DNA of 64,000 nt, from NCBI RefSeq assembly GCF_001563285.1, contig NZ_CP005188.1, forward strand, positions 3,105,501 through 3,169,500, given 5' to 3'. Source of the DNA: Sphingobium sp. MI1205. GTDB lineage: Bacteria > Pseudomonadota > Alphaproteobacteria > Sphingomonadales > Sphingomonadaceae. Under the pieces are notes generated by a model that did no database searches, was not told the origin of the DNA, and was given only the letters and a program-made list of their open reading frames with translations. The position numbers and the translations under genes were made by a program. Of this stretch, positions 18,981 through 30,344 are shown piece by piece; positions within the stretch are counted from its first letter, which is position 1; each line of letters opens with the position of its first letter.

Positions 18981-20570
18981 ATGACAGCCAAAAAGGTGAA
19001 ATTCGCGCATGAGGCGCGCGAAGGCATCGCGCGCGGTGTCGATATCCTGGCCAATGCAGTGCGCGTGACGCTCGGCCCCAAGGGGCGCAATATTCTCATC
19101 GACAAGAACTTCGGCGCGCCCCGCATCACCAAGGATGGCGTTACCGTCGCCAAGGAGATCGAGCTGAAGGACAGGTTCGAGAATATGGGCGCCCAGATGA
19201 TCCGCGCGGTGGCATCCAGGGCGCATGATCATGCAGGCGACGGCACCACCACGGCAACCGTGCTGGCGCAGGCAATCGTGCAGGAAGGCATGAAATCGGT
19301 GGCAGCCGGGGTCGATCCGATGGACCTCAAGCGCGGCATCGACCTGGCCGTAGCCGCCGTCGTGACCGAGCTAAAGGCGCGGTCCAAGCCCGTTTCGAAC
19401 AATCAGGAGATCGCGCAGGTCGGCATCGTTTCGGCCAATGGCGACGAGATTGTCGGCACCAGGATCGCCGAGGCGATGGAAAGGGTCGGCAAGGAAGGCG
19501 TGATCACGATCGAGGAAGCGGCCGGGATCGAGTTCGAGCTTGATGTCGTCGAGGGCATGCAGTTCGACCGTGGCTATCTGTCGCCCCATTTCGTGACCAA
19601 CCACGAGAAGATGATCGTCGAGATGGAGGATCCCTACATCCTGCTCCATGAAAAGAAGATGGGGGACGTGCAGGCGCTGCTGCCGATCCTGGAGGCAGTG
19701 GCCAAGGCGCATCGATCGCTGCTCGTCATCGCCGAGGATATCGAAGGCGATGCGTTATCGACCCTGGTGGTCAATAACCTGCGCGGCGGGTTGAAGGTCG
19801 CGGCGGTCAAGGCGCCGGGCTTTGGCGATCGTCGCAAGGCGATGCTTGAGGATCTGGCCATCCTGACCGCAAGCAGCGTCGTGACCCAGGATCTGGGCAT
19901 CAAGCTGGCGAATGTCACGCTCGACATGCTGGGAACCGCCAGGCGCGTATCGATCACGAAGGATACGACCACCATCGTCCATGGCGCAGGCGATGCCGAC
20001 GCCATTCGCGGCCGCGTGGACGCGATCCGGGCGCAGATCGAAGCCACGACCAGTGATTATGACAAGGAAAAGCTCCAGGAGCGGCTGGCCAAGCTGGCCG
20101 GCGGGGTCGCCGTCATCAAGGTCGGCGGCGCGTCTGAAGTGGAAGTCAGGGAAAGGAAGGACCGCGTCGAGGACGCCCTGCACGCGACCCGCGCGGCGGT
20201 CGAGGAAGGGGTGTTGCCGGGCGGTGGCACCGCCTTGCTCTATGCGTCGAAGGCCTTGGCGGGGATAAGCCCTCTTAATGACGATCAGCGGCGCGGCATC
20301 GACATCATCCACCGCGCGTTGCAGGCGCCGGTTCGGCAGATCGCCGCGAATGCGGGTTTCGACGGCGGGGTGGTCGCTGGCCGGTTACTAGACGGAGGGG
20401 ATGAGAATCTGGGATTCAACGCCCAGACAGAACAGTATGAAAACCTGTTCCAGTCAGGCGTCATCGACCCCACAAAAGTCGTGCGCACCGCCTTGCAGGA
20501 CGCAGCGTCCATCGCAGGACTGCTGATCACCACCGAGGTTGCGATTGCCGAAACGGGCGATGATGCCTGA
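18981..20570 (+). CDS. groL: Orphan chaperonin GroEL
   Basis: A 529-residue GroEL that should form the ATP-driven double-ring folding chamber. Catalytic Asp52 (KDGVTVAKE) and Asp87 ([11 protein letters not shown]) stand at the E. coli positions. The late Asp is kept in [15 protein letters not shown], and GGGTALL is intact. The Gly-Gly-Met C-terminal tail is missing and the protein ends AIAETGDDA. No groES is adjacent, so this is a secondary chaperonin rather than the housekeeping groESL unit. It lies just after tRNA-Leu with only half a CIRCE site upstream, so its regulation may differ from the main copy. Confidence 0.95.
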   Translation: MTAKKVKFAHEAREGIARGVDILANAVRVTLGPKGRNILIDKNFGAPRITKDGVTVAKEIELKDRFENMGAQMIRAVASRAHDHAGDGTTTATVLAQAIVQEGMKSVAAGVDPMDLKRGIDLAVAAVVTELKARSKPVSNNQEIAQVGIVSANGDEIVGTRIAEAMERVGKEGVITIEEAAGIEFELDVVEGMQFDRGYLSPHFVTNHEKMIVEMEDPYILLHEKKMGDVQALLPILEAVAKAHRSLLVIAEDIEGDALSTLVVNNLRGGLKVAAVKAPGFGDRRKAMLEDLAILTASSVVTQDLGIKLANVTLDMLGTARRVSITKDTTTIVHGAGDADAIRGRVDAIRAQIEATTSDYDKEKLQERLAKLAGGVAVIKVGGASEVEVRERKDRVEDALHATRAAVEEGVLPGGGTALLYASKALAGISPLNDDQRRGIDIIHRALQAPVRQIAANAGFDGGVVAGRLLDGGDENLGFNAQTEQYENLFQSGVIDPTKVVRTALQDAASIAGLLITTEVAIAETGDDA

Positions 20571-20609
20571 CATTTTCATCAAAATGCGCGGCGCCGGGAA
20601 GGATGCATC

Positions 20610-20978
20610 ATGACGGTACGTACCACGCGCAAGTCGGTAACTTTCGCCGCGCCGTTTCGCCTGATCGGCTTTGATGAACCTCTGCCCGCCGGTTCCTATG
20701 AAGTGGAAACCGACGAGGAGATGCTGGAGGGGGCCGCGCATACGGCCTTTCGCCGAACGGCGACGACGCTCCGTGTCCGGAAAGGATCCGTCACCGAGCA
20801 TCACTCGATTGACCCGGCGGATCTCGCTGCGGCGCTGGAGCGCGATCGACAGGCTGCGCTACCGACGACGCCGACGCCCGAGGCGGCATCAGCACAGGCC
20901 GCTCCCTCCCAGGAAGCGTCCCTACGTCATCCGCGATGGGTTTCCCTGTGGGTCCGCAACAGGCCCCCAACAGGGTAG
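20610..20978 (+). CDS. Hypothetical protein downstream of orphan groEL
   Basis: A 122-residue soluble protein starting 39 bp after groEL in the same direction, so probably cotranscribed. The first 65 residues form a compact domain with FRLIGFDEPLPAGSYEVETDEEM, which reads like a small beta-sheet domain. The second half is Ala/Pro/Gln-rich and then basic (RHPRWVSLWVRNRP). I recognise the pattern as a recurring alphaproteobacterial hypothetical but know no function. Linkage to GroEL could mean a stress role or a client relationship; this is not shown by the sequence. Confidence 0.65.
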   Translation: MTVRTTRKSVTFAAPFRLIGFDEPLPAGSYEVETDEEMLEGAAHTAFRRTATTLRVRKGSVTEHHSIDPADLAAALERDRQAALPTTPTPEAASAQAAPSQEASLRHPRWVSLWVRNRPPTG

Positions 20979-20996
20979 CATGTAGGACCGTCCGGT

Positions 20997-21125
20997 TCAG
21001 CTTTTCAGGGTGACGAGGCTCACCACGCCGGGCTTTTGCGAAGGATTGGATGCATTCTGCTTCCGGGGCTTTTCCGCCTTGGGTTTGCGCACTTCGCGGT
21101 TCGATTTTTTCTGACCTTTGGCCAT
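20997..21125 (-). CDS. Small basic protein, 42 aa
   Basis: A very short Lys/Arg-rich protein (starts MAKGQKKSNREVRKPKAEK). It has 11 lysines and 3 arginines in 42 residues and ends PGVVSLVTLKS. The ATG at 21125 follows a good AAAGGAATAGTGATT ribosome-binding context, which is why I reject the longer frame from 21254. Similar tiny basic proteins are widespread in alphaproteobacteria. The charge suggests RNA or ribosome binding, but no function is established here. It converges on the preceding gene. Confidence 0.7.
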   Translation of the reverse strand: MAKGQKKSNREVRKPKAEKPRKQNASNPSQKPGVVSLVTLKS

Positions 21126-21382
21126 AATCACTATTCCTTTTCGTTGGACGCGGGTTGCGCAGCCCGCCTTTTCAACTGAGCGCCGCTGGTCTTCATGGCC
21201 AATGACAAGGTGGATCGGGATATTGTGCTGCCGACATTTCACGCTCCTCGCCAAACGGGAGCGCCTATGTCTCTCAGCCCCGGCCTGGTCTGGATGAAGC
21301 GAACCGGAATAATCCCGTATAGCACATCACGGCGGACGGCGCGCCTGCCATCGGTCAAAAGATAACCGCTTGCGCACGCCCT

Positions 21383-22237
21383 TCAGGCTGAAGCAACACT
21401 CACGCGGACATCCATATCGATAAAATCATCAGCCGCCCCGATGAATCCGCCGGCGACCGGCATGATCTGCTTGTTGCACCGGCCGACCGCCACGCCGATG
21501 AGGTTGGCCGATCCGACGCGCCGGTGCGTCGGATCAAACGCGATCCAGCCTGCCGAAGGAAGATAGACCTCCGCCCAGGCGTGGGTTGATCCCGGATCGG
21601 ACACGGGCTGATCGGGATCATATAGATAGCCCGACACCGCGCGGGCGCCGAAGCCCAGATGACGAACCGCATCGATGAACAGCGCCGCCATGTCCCTGCA
21701 CGAGCCGCTCCCCAGGGACAGGGTTTCCAGTGGAGCCTGCGTTCCGGCCTCGTCCCGGATCCGATAGGCGATCGCATCCCCTATCCCTGTGTTGACGTCC
21801 TTGAGGAGAGACAGGGTGTCGGTGACCGTCCCGTACACAAAGCCCTGAACCCATTTATCGAATCTCCCGCCATCGTCGGGATATTGGGTTTTCACGTGCG
21901 CGCCGAGATCGGCAATTTCTTCGTCCGAATATCGGAATGGATAGGAATGAGCGACCGGGGCGATCCGGAAGACTGGCCAGGCAGGCGCATGTTGCTCGAC
22001 CAGGATATCGGTGGAAATGCAAAGCTGGCTCGTACGCTCCGAAAAATGTGCGGTGGCGACCAGATTGCCGAACACATCCTGCGTCCATTCCACCTCTGCG
22101 TGCGGGGCGATACGAACCGAGTTCGACAAAATCCGCAGGTCATGGGAATTGCGCGGCATGAGCATGAGCCGATGCGTTTCCAGTTCCACCGGGTTCCGGT
22201 AGCGATAAGTCGTCTCGTGACGGATGCGAAGTTTCAT
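21383..22237 (-). CDS. Transglutaminase-like cysteine peptidase family protein
   Basis: A 284-residue cytoplasmic protein. The first 80 residues match the bacterial transglutaminase N-terminal domain (LRIRHETTYRYRNPVELETHRLML). The core triad is Cys180 in LGSGSCRDMA, His219 in GSTHAWAEVYLP and Asp235 in WIAFDPTHR. Such proteins are thought to be peptidases or amide-forming enzymes, and often sit beside peptide-bond-forming partners (circularly permuted ATP-grasp), absent here. AGGAGG stands a few bases upstream of the ATG. It is downstream of the nucleotidyltransferase on the same strand with a 94 bp gap, so it may belong to that cassette. Confidence 0.88.
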   Translation of the reverse strand: MKLRIRHETTYRYRNPVELETHRLMLMPRNSHDLRILSNSVRIAPHAEVEWTQDVFGNLVATAHFSERTSQLCISTDILVEQHAPAWPVFRIAPVAHSYPFRYSDEEIADLGAHVKTQYPDDGGRFDKWVQGFVYGTVTDTLSLLKDVNTGIGDAIAYRIRDEAGTQAPLETLSLGSGSCRDMAALFIDAVRHLGFGARAVSGYLYDPDQPVSDPGSTHAWAEVYLPSAGWIAFDPTHRRVGSANLIGVAVGRCNKQIMPVAGGFIGAADDFIDMDVRVSVASA

Positions 22238-22331
22238 GACCTCCTAACGCGCCATCACGGCGCGCGGGGGCAACGCTCGTCGTTTCGCAAGATATTCGGC
22301 TGCGGGGTGGCCCTGCGGTTAAACCCCACAA

Positions 22332-23438
22332 TCAAATCTTGCCCAGTTCATTGCGCAGGAAGAGCCGCTCCACACTGTCACGCCGGGGCAGGCCCATCCC
22401 TATCATAGGGCCTGCCCTGCCCTGCCGCCGCGCCGCGCGTCTCGCAGAAAGATAACAGGGGTCCATCAGCGACAGCAGCGTCAGAAGTGGCGCCATGCCC
22501 GGCCATCTCAGCTGGATCAGCCGCCGCCGATATTGCAGCCATGGCCGGACGCCGCGCGTCATCGCTCGGGGCACGGCCATGCCCAGCAACCTGCGTGCCG
22601 TCAGCAGTTGCGTGCGCATCGCGTTGCGCGCGTAGGCCGATCCGAACAGGTGGTTCAGCTCTGCCCACTCCGCTTCACTAAAGTCGGCGGCGAACGACTG
22701 GATATCGACAAGATGGCGCAGGTCGATCCGGCCCCGCAGATAATCACGGCCCTTGAGCTGGTCGTGGAGCAGCAGGATCGCGGTGCAAGCAACCGGAGAC
22801 GGCAGCAGGACCCTGCTGCCGGGCAGCGCCACTTCGGTCGCGTTCCCTGCCAGATCATCAAACAGATAGAATAGCGTGCTGAGGCTGCCATATTCGCAAT
22901 GAAGGTCGATCGTCGCCGCGTCCTGCGGTCGCGACAGGACTGCCGGGACACCCGCGTGAACGACCGGCGCTTCGAGGCGATAGCCTATGCTGCACAACTG
23001 ATCGATCACATCGCCGAAGCGATCGACCGCGACCATCAGGTCGATGTCGGCCAGCATTCGCGCCGATCGCTCCTGCGGCGGGGCATGAGCGAGCCAGGCC
23101 GTACCCTTCAATAATATGGGGCGGACCTCACGGGCATTCATCACCGCCGCCGCCTCATCAAGCTGGCTCAGCAGGCGCTCATTACGCTCGGCATTGCGCC
23201 TTTCCATCTCGGACAGGAAAATGCGGACGTCGGCGGGCAATTCGGCCAGCCGCCCGGCATCGCTCAGCCGGGCCGAGACAGTGGGACTGCACAGCGTCTT
23301 GTTGGCCAGCCCGATGATGGCCGACCAATCAGCGGCGGCAGGCGTGTCTCCGCGCAGGCAGGCAAGCAGACCATGAAGATGATCAAGCCGGGCCACAAAA
23401 TGCGCCCAGCAATGCCGCCGCCTCGTCCAGATCGTCAT
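22332..23438 (-). CDS. Nucleotidyltransferase family protein (kinase-cassette type)
   Basis: A 368-residue protein of the NTP_transf_5-like type. The nucleotidyltransferase core is around residues 105-140: LLKGTAWL, then ADIDLMV with the metal-binding pair Asp131 and Asp133. The remaining two thirds are helical and basic (RRRLIQLRWPG). Members of this family recur beside HprK-like kinases in peptide biosynthesis loci such as lasso-peptide clusters, where their role is unclear. ATG 23438 overlaps the upstream kinase gene by 56 bp. GTG 23396 would cut the overlap to 14 bp and remove 14 residues; neither has a clear ribosome-binding site. It is the third gene of the Tat-peptide/kinase cassette. 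Confidence 0.85.
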   Translation of the reverse strand: MTIWTRRRHCWAHFVARLDHLHGLLACLRGDTPAAADWSAIIGLANKTLCSPTVSARLSDAGRLAELPADVRIFLSEMERRNAERNERLLSQLDEAAAVMNAREVRPILLKGTAWLAHAPPQERSARMLADIDLMVAVDRFGDVIDQLCSIGYRLEAPVVHAGVPAVLSRPQDAATIDLHCEYGSLSTLFYLFDDLAGNATEVALPGSRVLLPSPVACTAILLLHDQLKGRDYLRGRIDLRHLVDIQSFAADFSEAEWAELNHLFGSAYARNAMRTQLLTARRLLGMAVPRAMTRGVRPWLQYRRRLIQLRWPGMAPLLTLLSLMDPCYLSARRAARRQGRAGPMIGMGLPRRDSVERLFLRNELGKI

Positions 23439-24483
23439 AATGCAGTTCGCAGCTTCGCGCCCCGCTGACGGCGCCGATCAACGCGTCGAGCGCGGGGCGA
23501 TCGACCTCACCGCTGGCCGACGCCGCTTCGGACAGAAGATGCCTGATAATCGCCATCGGTTGCTGGGGCGTCAATTGTGCGCGCGCGCCCTTTCTCCGCC
23601 GCAGCTTGACGATCCAGCCGACCGGTAGCGGCCCCTGGTCCACGGGCGACGGCAAGCCAAGGTAGCGCACCCGCCGGCCGTCGGGACGCCAATGGATCCT
23701 GGGTTGAAGACGCCCCGGATAGCGCGACGCCATCATCGGCCATGCGCCCGACTTCACCGTGGGCATGAAGGGCAGCCCCTGGACCCGGCCGTCGCGGTCC
23801 AGCATAGCGATGTCGTCACCATGATAGGCGAAGTCGCTTTTCAGCAGCCAGGATGTCAGCGTCGTCTTGCCCGCGCCCGGATGACCCGTCAGCAGCAGCA
23901 TTCGGCCGTTGCGGCTCACACAGCCGGCATGAAGCGCAAGGCTCCAGCGCGCGTCTTGGATGACGTCCTGAATGACCCGCGCCTTGACGATCGTACCGGC
24001 CTGGTTGAGCTGCAGCACGGACGCATGGCCTGGATCGCGGCTGAACAGGCACAGGCTGTGGGTGGACCAGAGATGATAGACATTATCGACCGGCCCATCC
24101 GGCCATTCCGCCTGCAGATGCGCGAAAAGCGGGGCGACATGATCGACCAACGCCTGATCATGGTAGCGCAGCGAGAAGCTCCGCCCGCCTAGCGTCACGG
24201 ACTGGATCAGGATGGGATCGGATGCAGGCGGTCGGTCGGTGGCATGCACCAGTCCCGATTGGGACCAGTCCGCCAGTACAGTCTGGAGCATCGCCGAGGC
24301 GGGGGTGAACCCGCGCTCGACGACCTCCTGCGCAAGCTGAGGCAGGCTCACGCCATCTTCCAGGCGGCACCCGATATAACCGGCGATCTGGTTCAACTCG
24401 AAAAGGGCATGGCGGCACCGGGACACGATCACCGGCTGGTCGTCGATGAACGTCATCGATGTCCCGGGGGTCAGGCGCAACAT
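23383..24483 (-). CDS. PqqD-like domain fused to HprK-like serine kinase
   Basis: A 366-residue protein with two parts. Residues 1-80 look like a PqqD-type winged helix (SRCRHALFELNQIAGYIGC, then SLPQLAQEVVERG), the fold that binds leader peptides in RiPP pathways. Residues 100-330 resemble the C-terminal kinase of HPr kinase/phosphorylase: LHAGCVSRNGRMLLLTG, Walker A GHPGAGKTT (200-208), then HGDDIAML with Asp223-Asp224. In related loci these are separate proteins. The natural substrate is unknown; HprK relatives in some lasso clusters phosphorylate the precursor peptide. The tiny Tat-signal peptide gene 57 bp upstream is the obvious candidate partner. Confidence 0.85.
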   Translation of the reverse strand: MLRLTPGTSMTFIDDQPVIVSRCRHALFELNQIAGYIGCRLEDGVSLPQLAQEVVERGFTPASAMLQTVLADWSQSGLVHATDRPPASDPILIQSVTLGGRSFSLRYHDQALVDHVAPLFAHLQAEWPDGPVDNVYHLWSTHSLCLFSRDPGHASVLQLNQAGTIVKARVIQDVIQDARWSLALHAGCVSRNGRMLLLTGHPGAGKTTLTSWLLKSDFAYHGDDIAMLDRDGRVQGLPFMPTVKSGAWPMMASRYPGRLQPRIHWRPDGRRVRYLGLPSPVDQGPLPVGWIVKLRRRKGARAQLTPQQPMAIIRHLLSEAASASGEVDRPALDALIGAVSGARSCELHYDDLDEAAALLGAFCGPA

Positions 24484-24540
24484 CAGTTCAACCCCGTTAC
24501 GGGAACCACGCGCACAACCGTTTCGCCGTTGAAGCCCAGC

Positions 24541-24825
24541 TTAGTGCGCCCCGCCCCTGTTGCCCGGACTACCGGGGCCGGTGCCAGGTCCGTCATTGAT
24601 CGGCGGGTTGCCCGGAGGCTGCGGATCGGGGCCGTTTCCGACGCCATTATTGCCCTTGGGTCCGCCGCCACCGCCGCCGCCCGAAGCCGCGATCGCTGCC
24701 GATGACAGGGACGTGGATAACATGATCGTCATCGCGGGCGGAACAGTCGCAGCGAAACGGCCACAGCTCTTCAAGAAGCGACGCCGGTCTTCGACCGCAG
24801 ACAGAATGGCAGGTTCCTCAGACAA
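24541..24825 (-). CDS. Tat-signal, Gly/Pro/Asn-rich small peptide (possible kinase substrate)
   Basis: A 94-residue protein that starts with TTG, supported by GAGGAGG six bases upstream. Residues 14-19 (RRRFLK) match the twin-arginine consensus, residues 24-47 are hydrophobic, and SAAIA-ASG gives a signal peptidase site near residue 47. The remaining 47 residues are low-complexity: seven glycines in a row, then PKGNNGVGNGPDPQPPG and a Gly/Pro/Asn tail ending RGGAH. There is one Cys (21) and almost no hydrophobic residue after the signal. It looks like an exported, unfolded peptide. As first gene of the cassette it may be the substrate of the PqqD-HprK protein; this is inference. Confidence 0.75.
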   Translation of the reverse strand: MSEEPAILSAVEDRRRFLKSCGRFAATVPPAMTIMLSTSLSSAAIAASGGGGGGGPKGNNGVGNGPDPQPPGNPPINDGPGTGPGSPGNRGGAH

Positions 24826-24972
24826 GGGTAGCCTCCTCTTTTTCAGGGTTGGCTCAAATTATCATCAGTCCTGCCAAGCGTGCACTGCTATGGCGGAGTA
24901 TATCAGAAGGTATAAGAGGAAACGAGCCGGCGTCAGCATCATCGCCACGCCAGCCCACCGCCTTGTCAGTGC

Positions 24973-27790
<2,818 letters not shown>

Positions 27791-27890
27791 GCGAGGACCA
27801 TCGCCGTCGCGCGATCTCGATCGATATGCTATTTTCTCGCCCGCGAGCGGCCGACCTTGGAGTCGGGCGTCTGACGAGAGGAGCGCAGCC

Positions 27891-28952
27891 ATGTCCGCAC
27901 CGATCGACGAAGTGAAACTGCACGAGTTTGTGGGAAAGATGCTGGGCGACCTGGGCGGCGCGATGAGCGTACCCACGGTGCGAATTGGCGTCAGGCTGGG
28001 GCTGTTCGACGCGCTGGCAAAAGAGCCCGCTACCGCCGCCAATCTGGCGCAGCGAGCCGGCGGGCTGCACGAGCGCTACGTGCGGGAATGGGCGTTGGCG
28101 CAGGCGGCGAACGGCTATATAGATTTCGACCCGACCACGGACCGGTTCAGCCTGTCGCCCGAGCAGGCGATGGTGTTCCATCATGCCGATAGTCCGGTAT
28201 ATCTGGTCGCGGCCTTCGAAATGGTCGCAGCCATGATCGAAGCCGAAACAAAGGTCGAGGAATGCTTCCGACACGGGACGGGCGTCCGCTGGGGAGATCA
28301 TGCCGGCTGCCTCTTTTGCGCGACGGGGGCCTTTTTCCGGCCCGGCTATGTCAACAACATCGTCCAGAATTGGATCCCCGCGCTGGACGGCGTCGAGGCG
28401 AAGCTTCGGACGGGCGCGAAGGTCGCCGATGTTGGCTGCGGCGTTGGCTTTTCGACGCTGCTAATGGCGGAGGCTTATCCGGAAAGCCGATTCACCGGCT
28501 ACGACTTCCACGAGCCGTCGATCGAGGAAGCGCGGCATCATGCGCAGGCGCATGGGCTCGAGGACCGAGTCCAGTTCGAGGTGGCGACCGCGAAGGAGGT
28601 TCCAGGCCGTGATTTCGATCTCGTCACCATGTATGACTGCCTGCACGACATGGGCGATCCGCGCGGGTGCGCCGAGCATATGCGGGAGATCCTGGCGCCG
28701 GACGGAAGCTGGATGATCGTCGAACCGATCGCAGGAGACCGGCCGGAAGACAATTTCAATCCGGTAGGTCGGCTCTATTACAATGCGTCCACGATGATCT
28801 GCGTACCGACGTCGCTGGATCAGGAGGTGGGTGCCGCGCTCGGCGCGCAGGCCGGGGAAGCAAAGCTGACCGCTGTCTTGCGCGACGGCGGGTTCAGCCG
28901 GGTGAGACGTGCGACGGAGGGCCCCTTCAACATGGTACTGGAGGCGCGCTAA
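27891..28952 (+). CDS. SAM-dependent methyltransferase with N-terminal winged helix
   Basis: A 353-residue class I methyltransferase. Residues 20-90 read as a winged-helix/dimerisation domain (TVRIGVRLGLFDALAKEPATAANLAQRAG), as in O-methyltransferases and Rv2258c-like proteins. The SAM site is VADVGCGVGFSTLLMAEAYP, with acidic Asp in FTGYDFHEPS and motif LVTMYDCLHDMGDP. Substrate is unknown. A conserved-looking GDHAGCLFCATGAFFRPGY segment sits between the domains. It converges on the P450 gene with a 15 bp gap; AGAGGAG precedes the ATG. Confidence 0.85.
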   Translation: MSAPIDEVKLHEFVGKMLGDLGGAMSVPTVRIGVRLGLFDALAKEPATAANLAQRAGGLHERYVREWALAQAANGYIDFDPTTDRFSLSPEQAMVFHHADSPVYLVAAFEMVAAMIEAETKVEECFRHGTGVRWGDHAGCLFCATGAFFRPGYVNNIVQNWIPALDGVEAKLRTGAKVADVGCGVGFSTLLMAEAYPESRFTGYDFHEPSIEEARHHAQAHGLEDRVQFEVATAKEVPGRDFDLVTMYDCLHDMGDPRGCAEHMREILAPDGSWMIVEPIAGDRPEDNFNPVGRLYYNASTMICVPTSLDQEVGAALGAQAGEAKLTAVLRDGGFSRVRRATEGPFNMVLEAR

Positions 28953-28967
28953 CCGCCCCCGCTTCGC

Positions 28968-30344
28968 TCACGGGGCCGAAACCCCCTCGAACATCAGCTT
29001 CATCCCCGTCCTCGGCCGGATCGTCAGGCGGCTGATCGGTTCGGGCTTGAAGCCGTCAGGCACGGACAGGCGATAGCGCCGCACCACGCTGGCGATCACG
29101 GTCATCACCTCCTGCTGGGCAAAACCGGCACCGACGCACACGCGCGGGCCCCGGCCAAAGGGGAACCAGGCCTGTTTCACCATCTCCGCATTGGCGGGAT
29201 CATCGAAACGATCGGGATCGAAGCTGTGCGGGCAGGCCCAATTGTCCTTGTTCCGCTGCGTCAGCCAGGGCGCAACCACCAGCATCGCGCCTTCTTCCAA
29301 TTGCTTGTCGCGCATCGGCATGGGGCAGGTGACTTCGCGCGGGAAGAAGGCGACCGGCGGATATAGCCGCAGCGTTTCCCGGAAGATGTTGCGGATCGCC
29401 CCCATGTCCTTGAGCATCGACGCCGCAAGAGGCGCGTCACCTGCTATCCCGGCAACTTCGGCGCGAGCGGCGGTCTGGATGTGCGGACATTCAGCAAGCA
29501 TGTAGAGCGCCCAGGTCATCGTGCTGGCGGACGTTTCATGGCCCGCGAGGAACACGGTCGAAACCTGATCCATCACCTGTTGCAGGGTGAAGGGTTCCCC
29601 GCTGTCGGGATGCTTCGCCTCGATAAGCGACTGGAGGATGTCGCGATGCGGGGCTTCGCCGCGCCCGTGATATCCCTCGTAGCGGGCCTCCACGATGGGA
29701 CGGAACACATCATGGATCGCCTTTGCCGGTTTCAGCGACCGCGTTTCAAACCAGCGCGCGGGCGCGCCATAGAGGCGCAGCATGGAGGCGCTGTGGGCGA
29801 AGCGCTGGAACTTGCCGAAGGCGTTGTGGATGATGTTGGAGCGGTGCTCATCCAGCGCTTCGGAAAAGAGCGTGCGGAATATGATGTCGGCCGCGACATG
29901 GGTCATCATCGGGTCGATATCGACGGGTCTGCGGCGGTCGGCCGCGTCGATGCGAGCGAGCAGATCGTCCGCCGCCGCCACCATCAACGGCATGGAACGA
30001 TTGAGCGCGGTGTGCGCAAAGGCGGGGTTCACCATCGCGCGCTGGCTTTCCCAATCCTCGCCATTGGCGGAAAAGACGCTGTTGCCGATCAGCGGCGACA
30101 GGTTGCGAACCAGTTCGCGATGCTTGGGAAAGGCCGTGCCGCCGCGCAATATCCTGTCCACCAGGGACAGCTCGTTGGCGATATACATGGTCTGGCCGGG
30201 CATGCGGATTTCGCCCAGCTTCATCGTATAGCTTTTCTCGAACAGCACATGGATCCAGCTGTGCCAGCCGCGCAGGAATCGCTTGATCAGGCCGCGACGG
30301 GTGCGGGGTGGCTGGGGATAGGGCGGGGTGAAAGGTTCGGTCAC
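28968..30344 (-). CDS. Cytochrome P450
   Basis: A 458-residue P450 monooxygenase. The haem ligand is Cys403 in FPFGRGPRVCVGAG, the I-helix oxygen-activation motif is FLAGHETSAST, and the K-helix ExxR is in FRETLRLYPPVAFF. The DPDRFDD meander region is also present. There is no N-terminal membrane anchor and no fused reductase, so it needs separate electron partners that are not in this window. The AGHETSA/PPVAFFPRE pattern is closer to fatty-acid-type class II-like bacterial P450s than to CYP101-like ones. Its ATG overlaps the TGA of the upstream hydrolase gene, implying translational coupling. Confidence 0.95.
   Translation of the reverse strand: MTEPFTPPYPQPPRTRRGLIKRFLRGWHSWIHVLFEKSYTMKLGEIRMPGQTMYIANELSLVDRILRGGTAFPKHRELVRNLSPLIGNSVFSANGEDWESQRAMVNPAFAHTALNRSMPLMVAAADDLLARIDAADRRRPVDIDPMMTHVAADIIFRTLFSEALDEHRSNIIHNAFGKFQRFAHSASMLRLYGAPARWFETRSLKPAKAIHDVFRPIVEARYEGYHGRGEAPHRDILQSLIEAKHPDSGEPFTLQQVMDQVSTVFLAGHETSASTMTWALYMLAECPHIQTAARAEVAGIAGDAPLAASMLKDMGAIRNIFRETLRLYPPVAFFPREVTCPMPMRDKQLEEGAMLVVAPWLTQRNKDNWACPHSFDPDRFDDPANAEMVKQAWFPFGRGPRVCVGAGFAQQEVMTVIASVVRRYRLSVPDGFKPEPISRLTIRPRTGMKLMFEGVSAP

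Noticed and set aside
22332..24825. Lasso-peptide biosynthetic cluster
   Set aside because: There is no asparagine-synthetase-like macrocyclase, no B2-type protease and no lasso-type core; only the kinase and nucleotidyltransferase resemble accessory lasso genes.
18661..24972. Phage or integrative element next to tRNA-Leu
   Set aside because: No integrase, no phage structural gene and no visible direct repeat of the tRNA end; only reported as a weak hypothesis.
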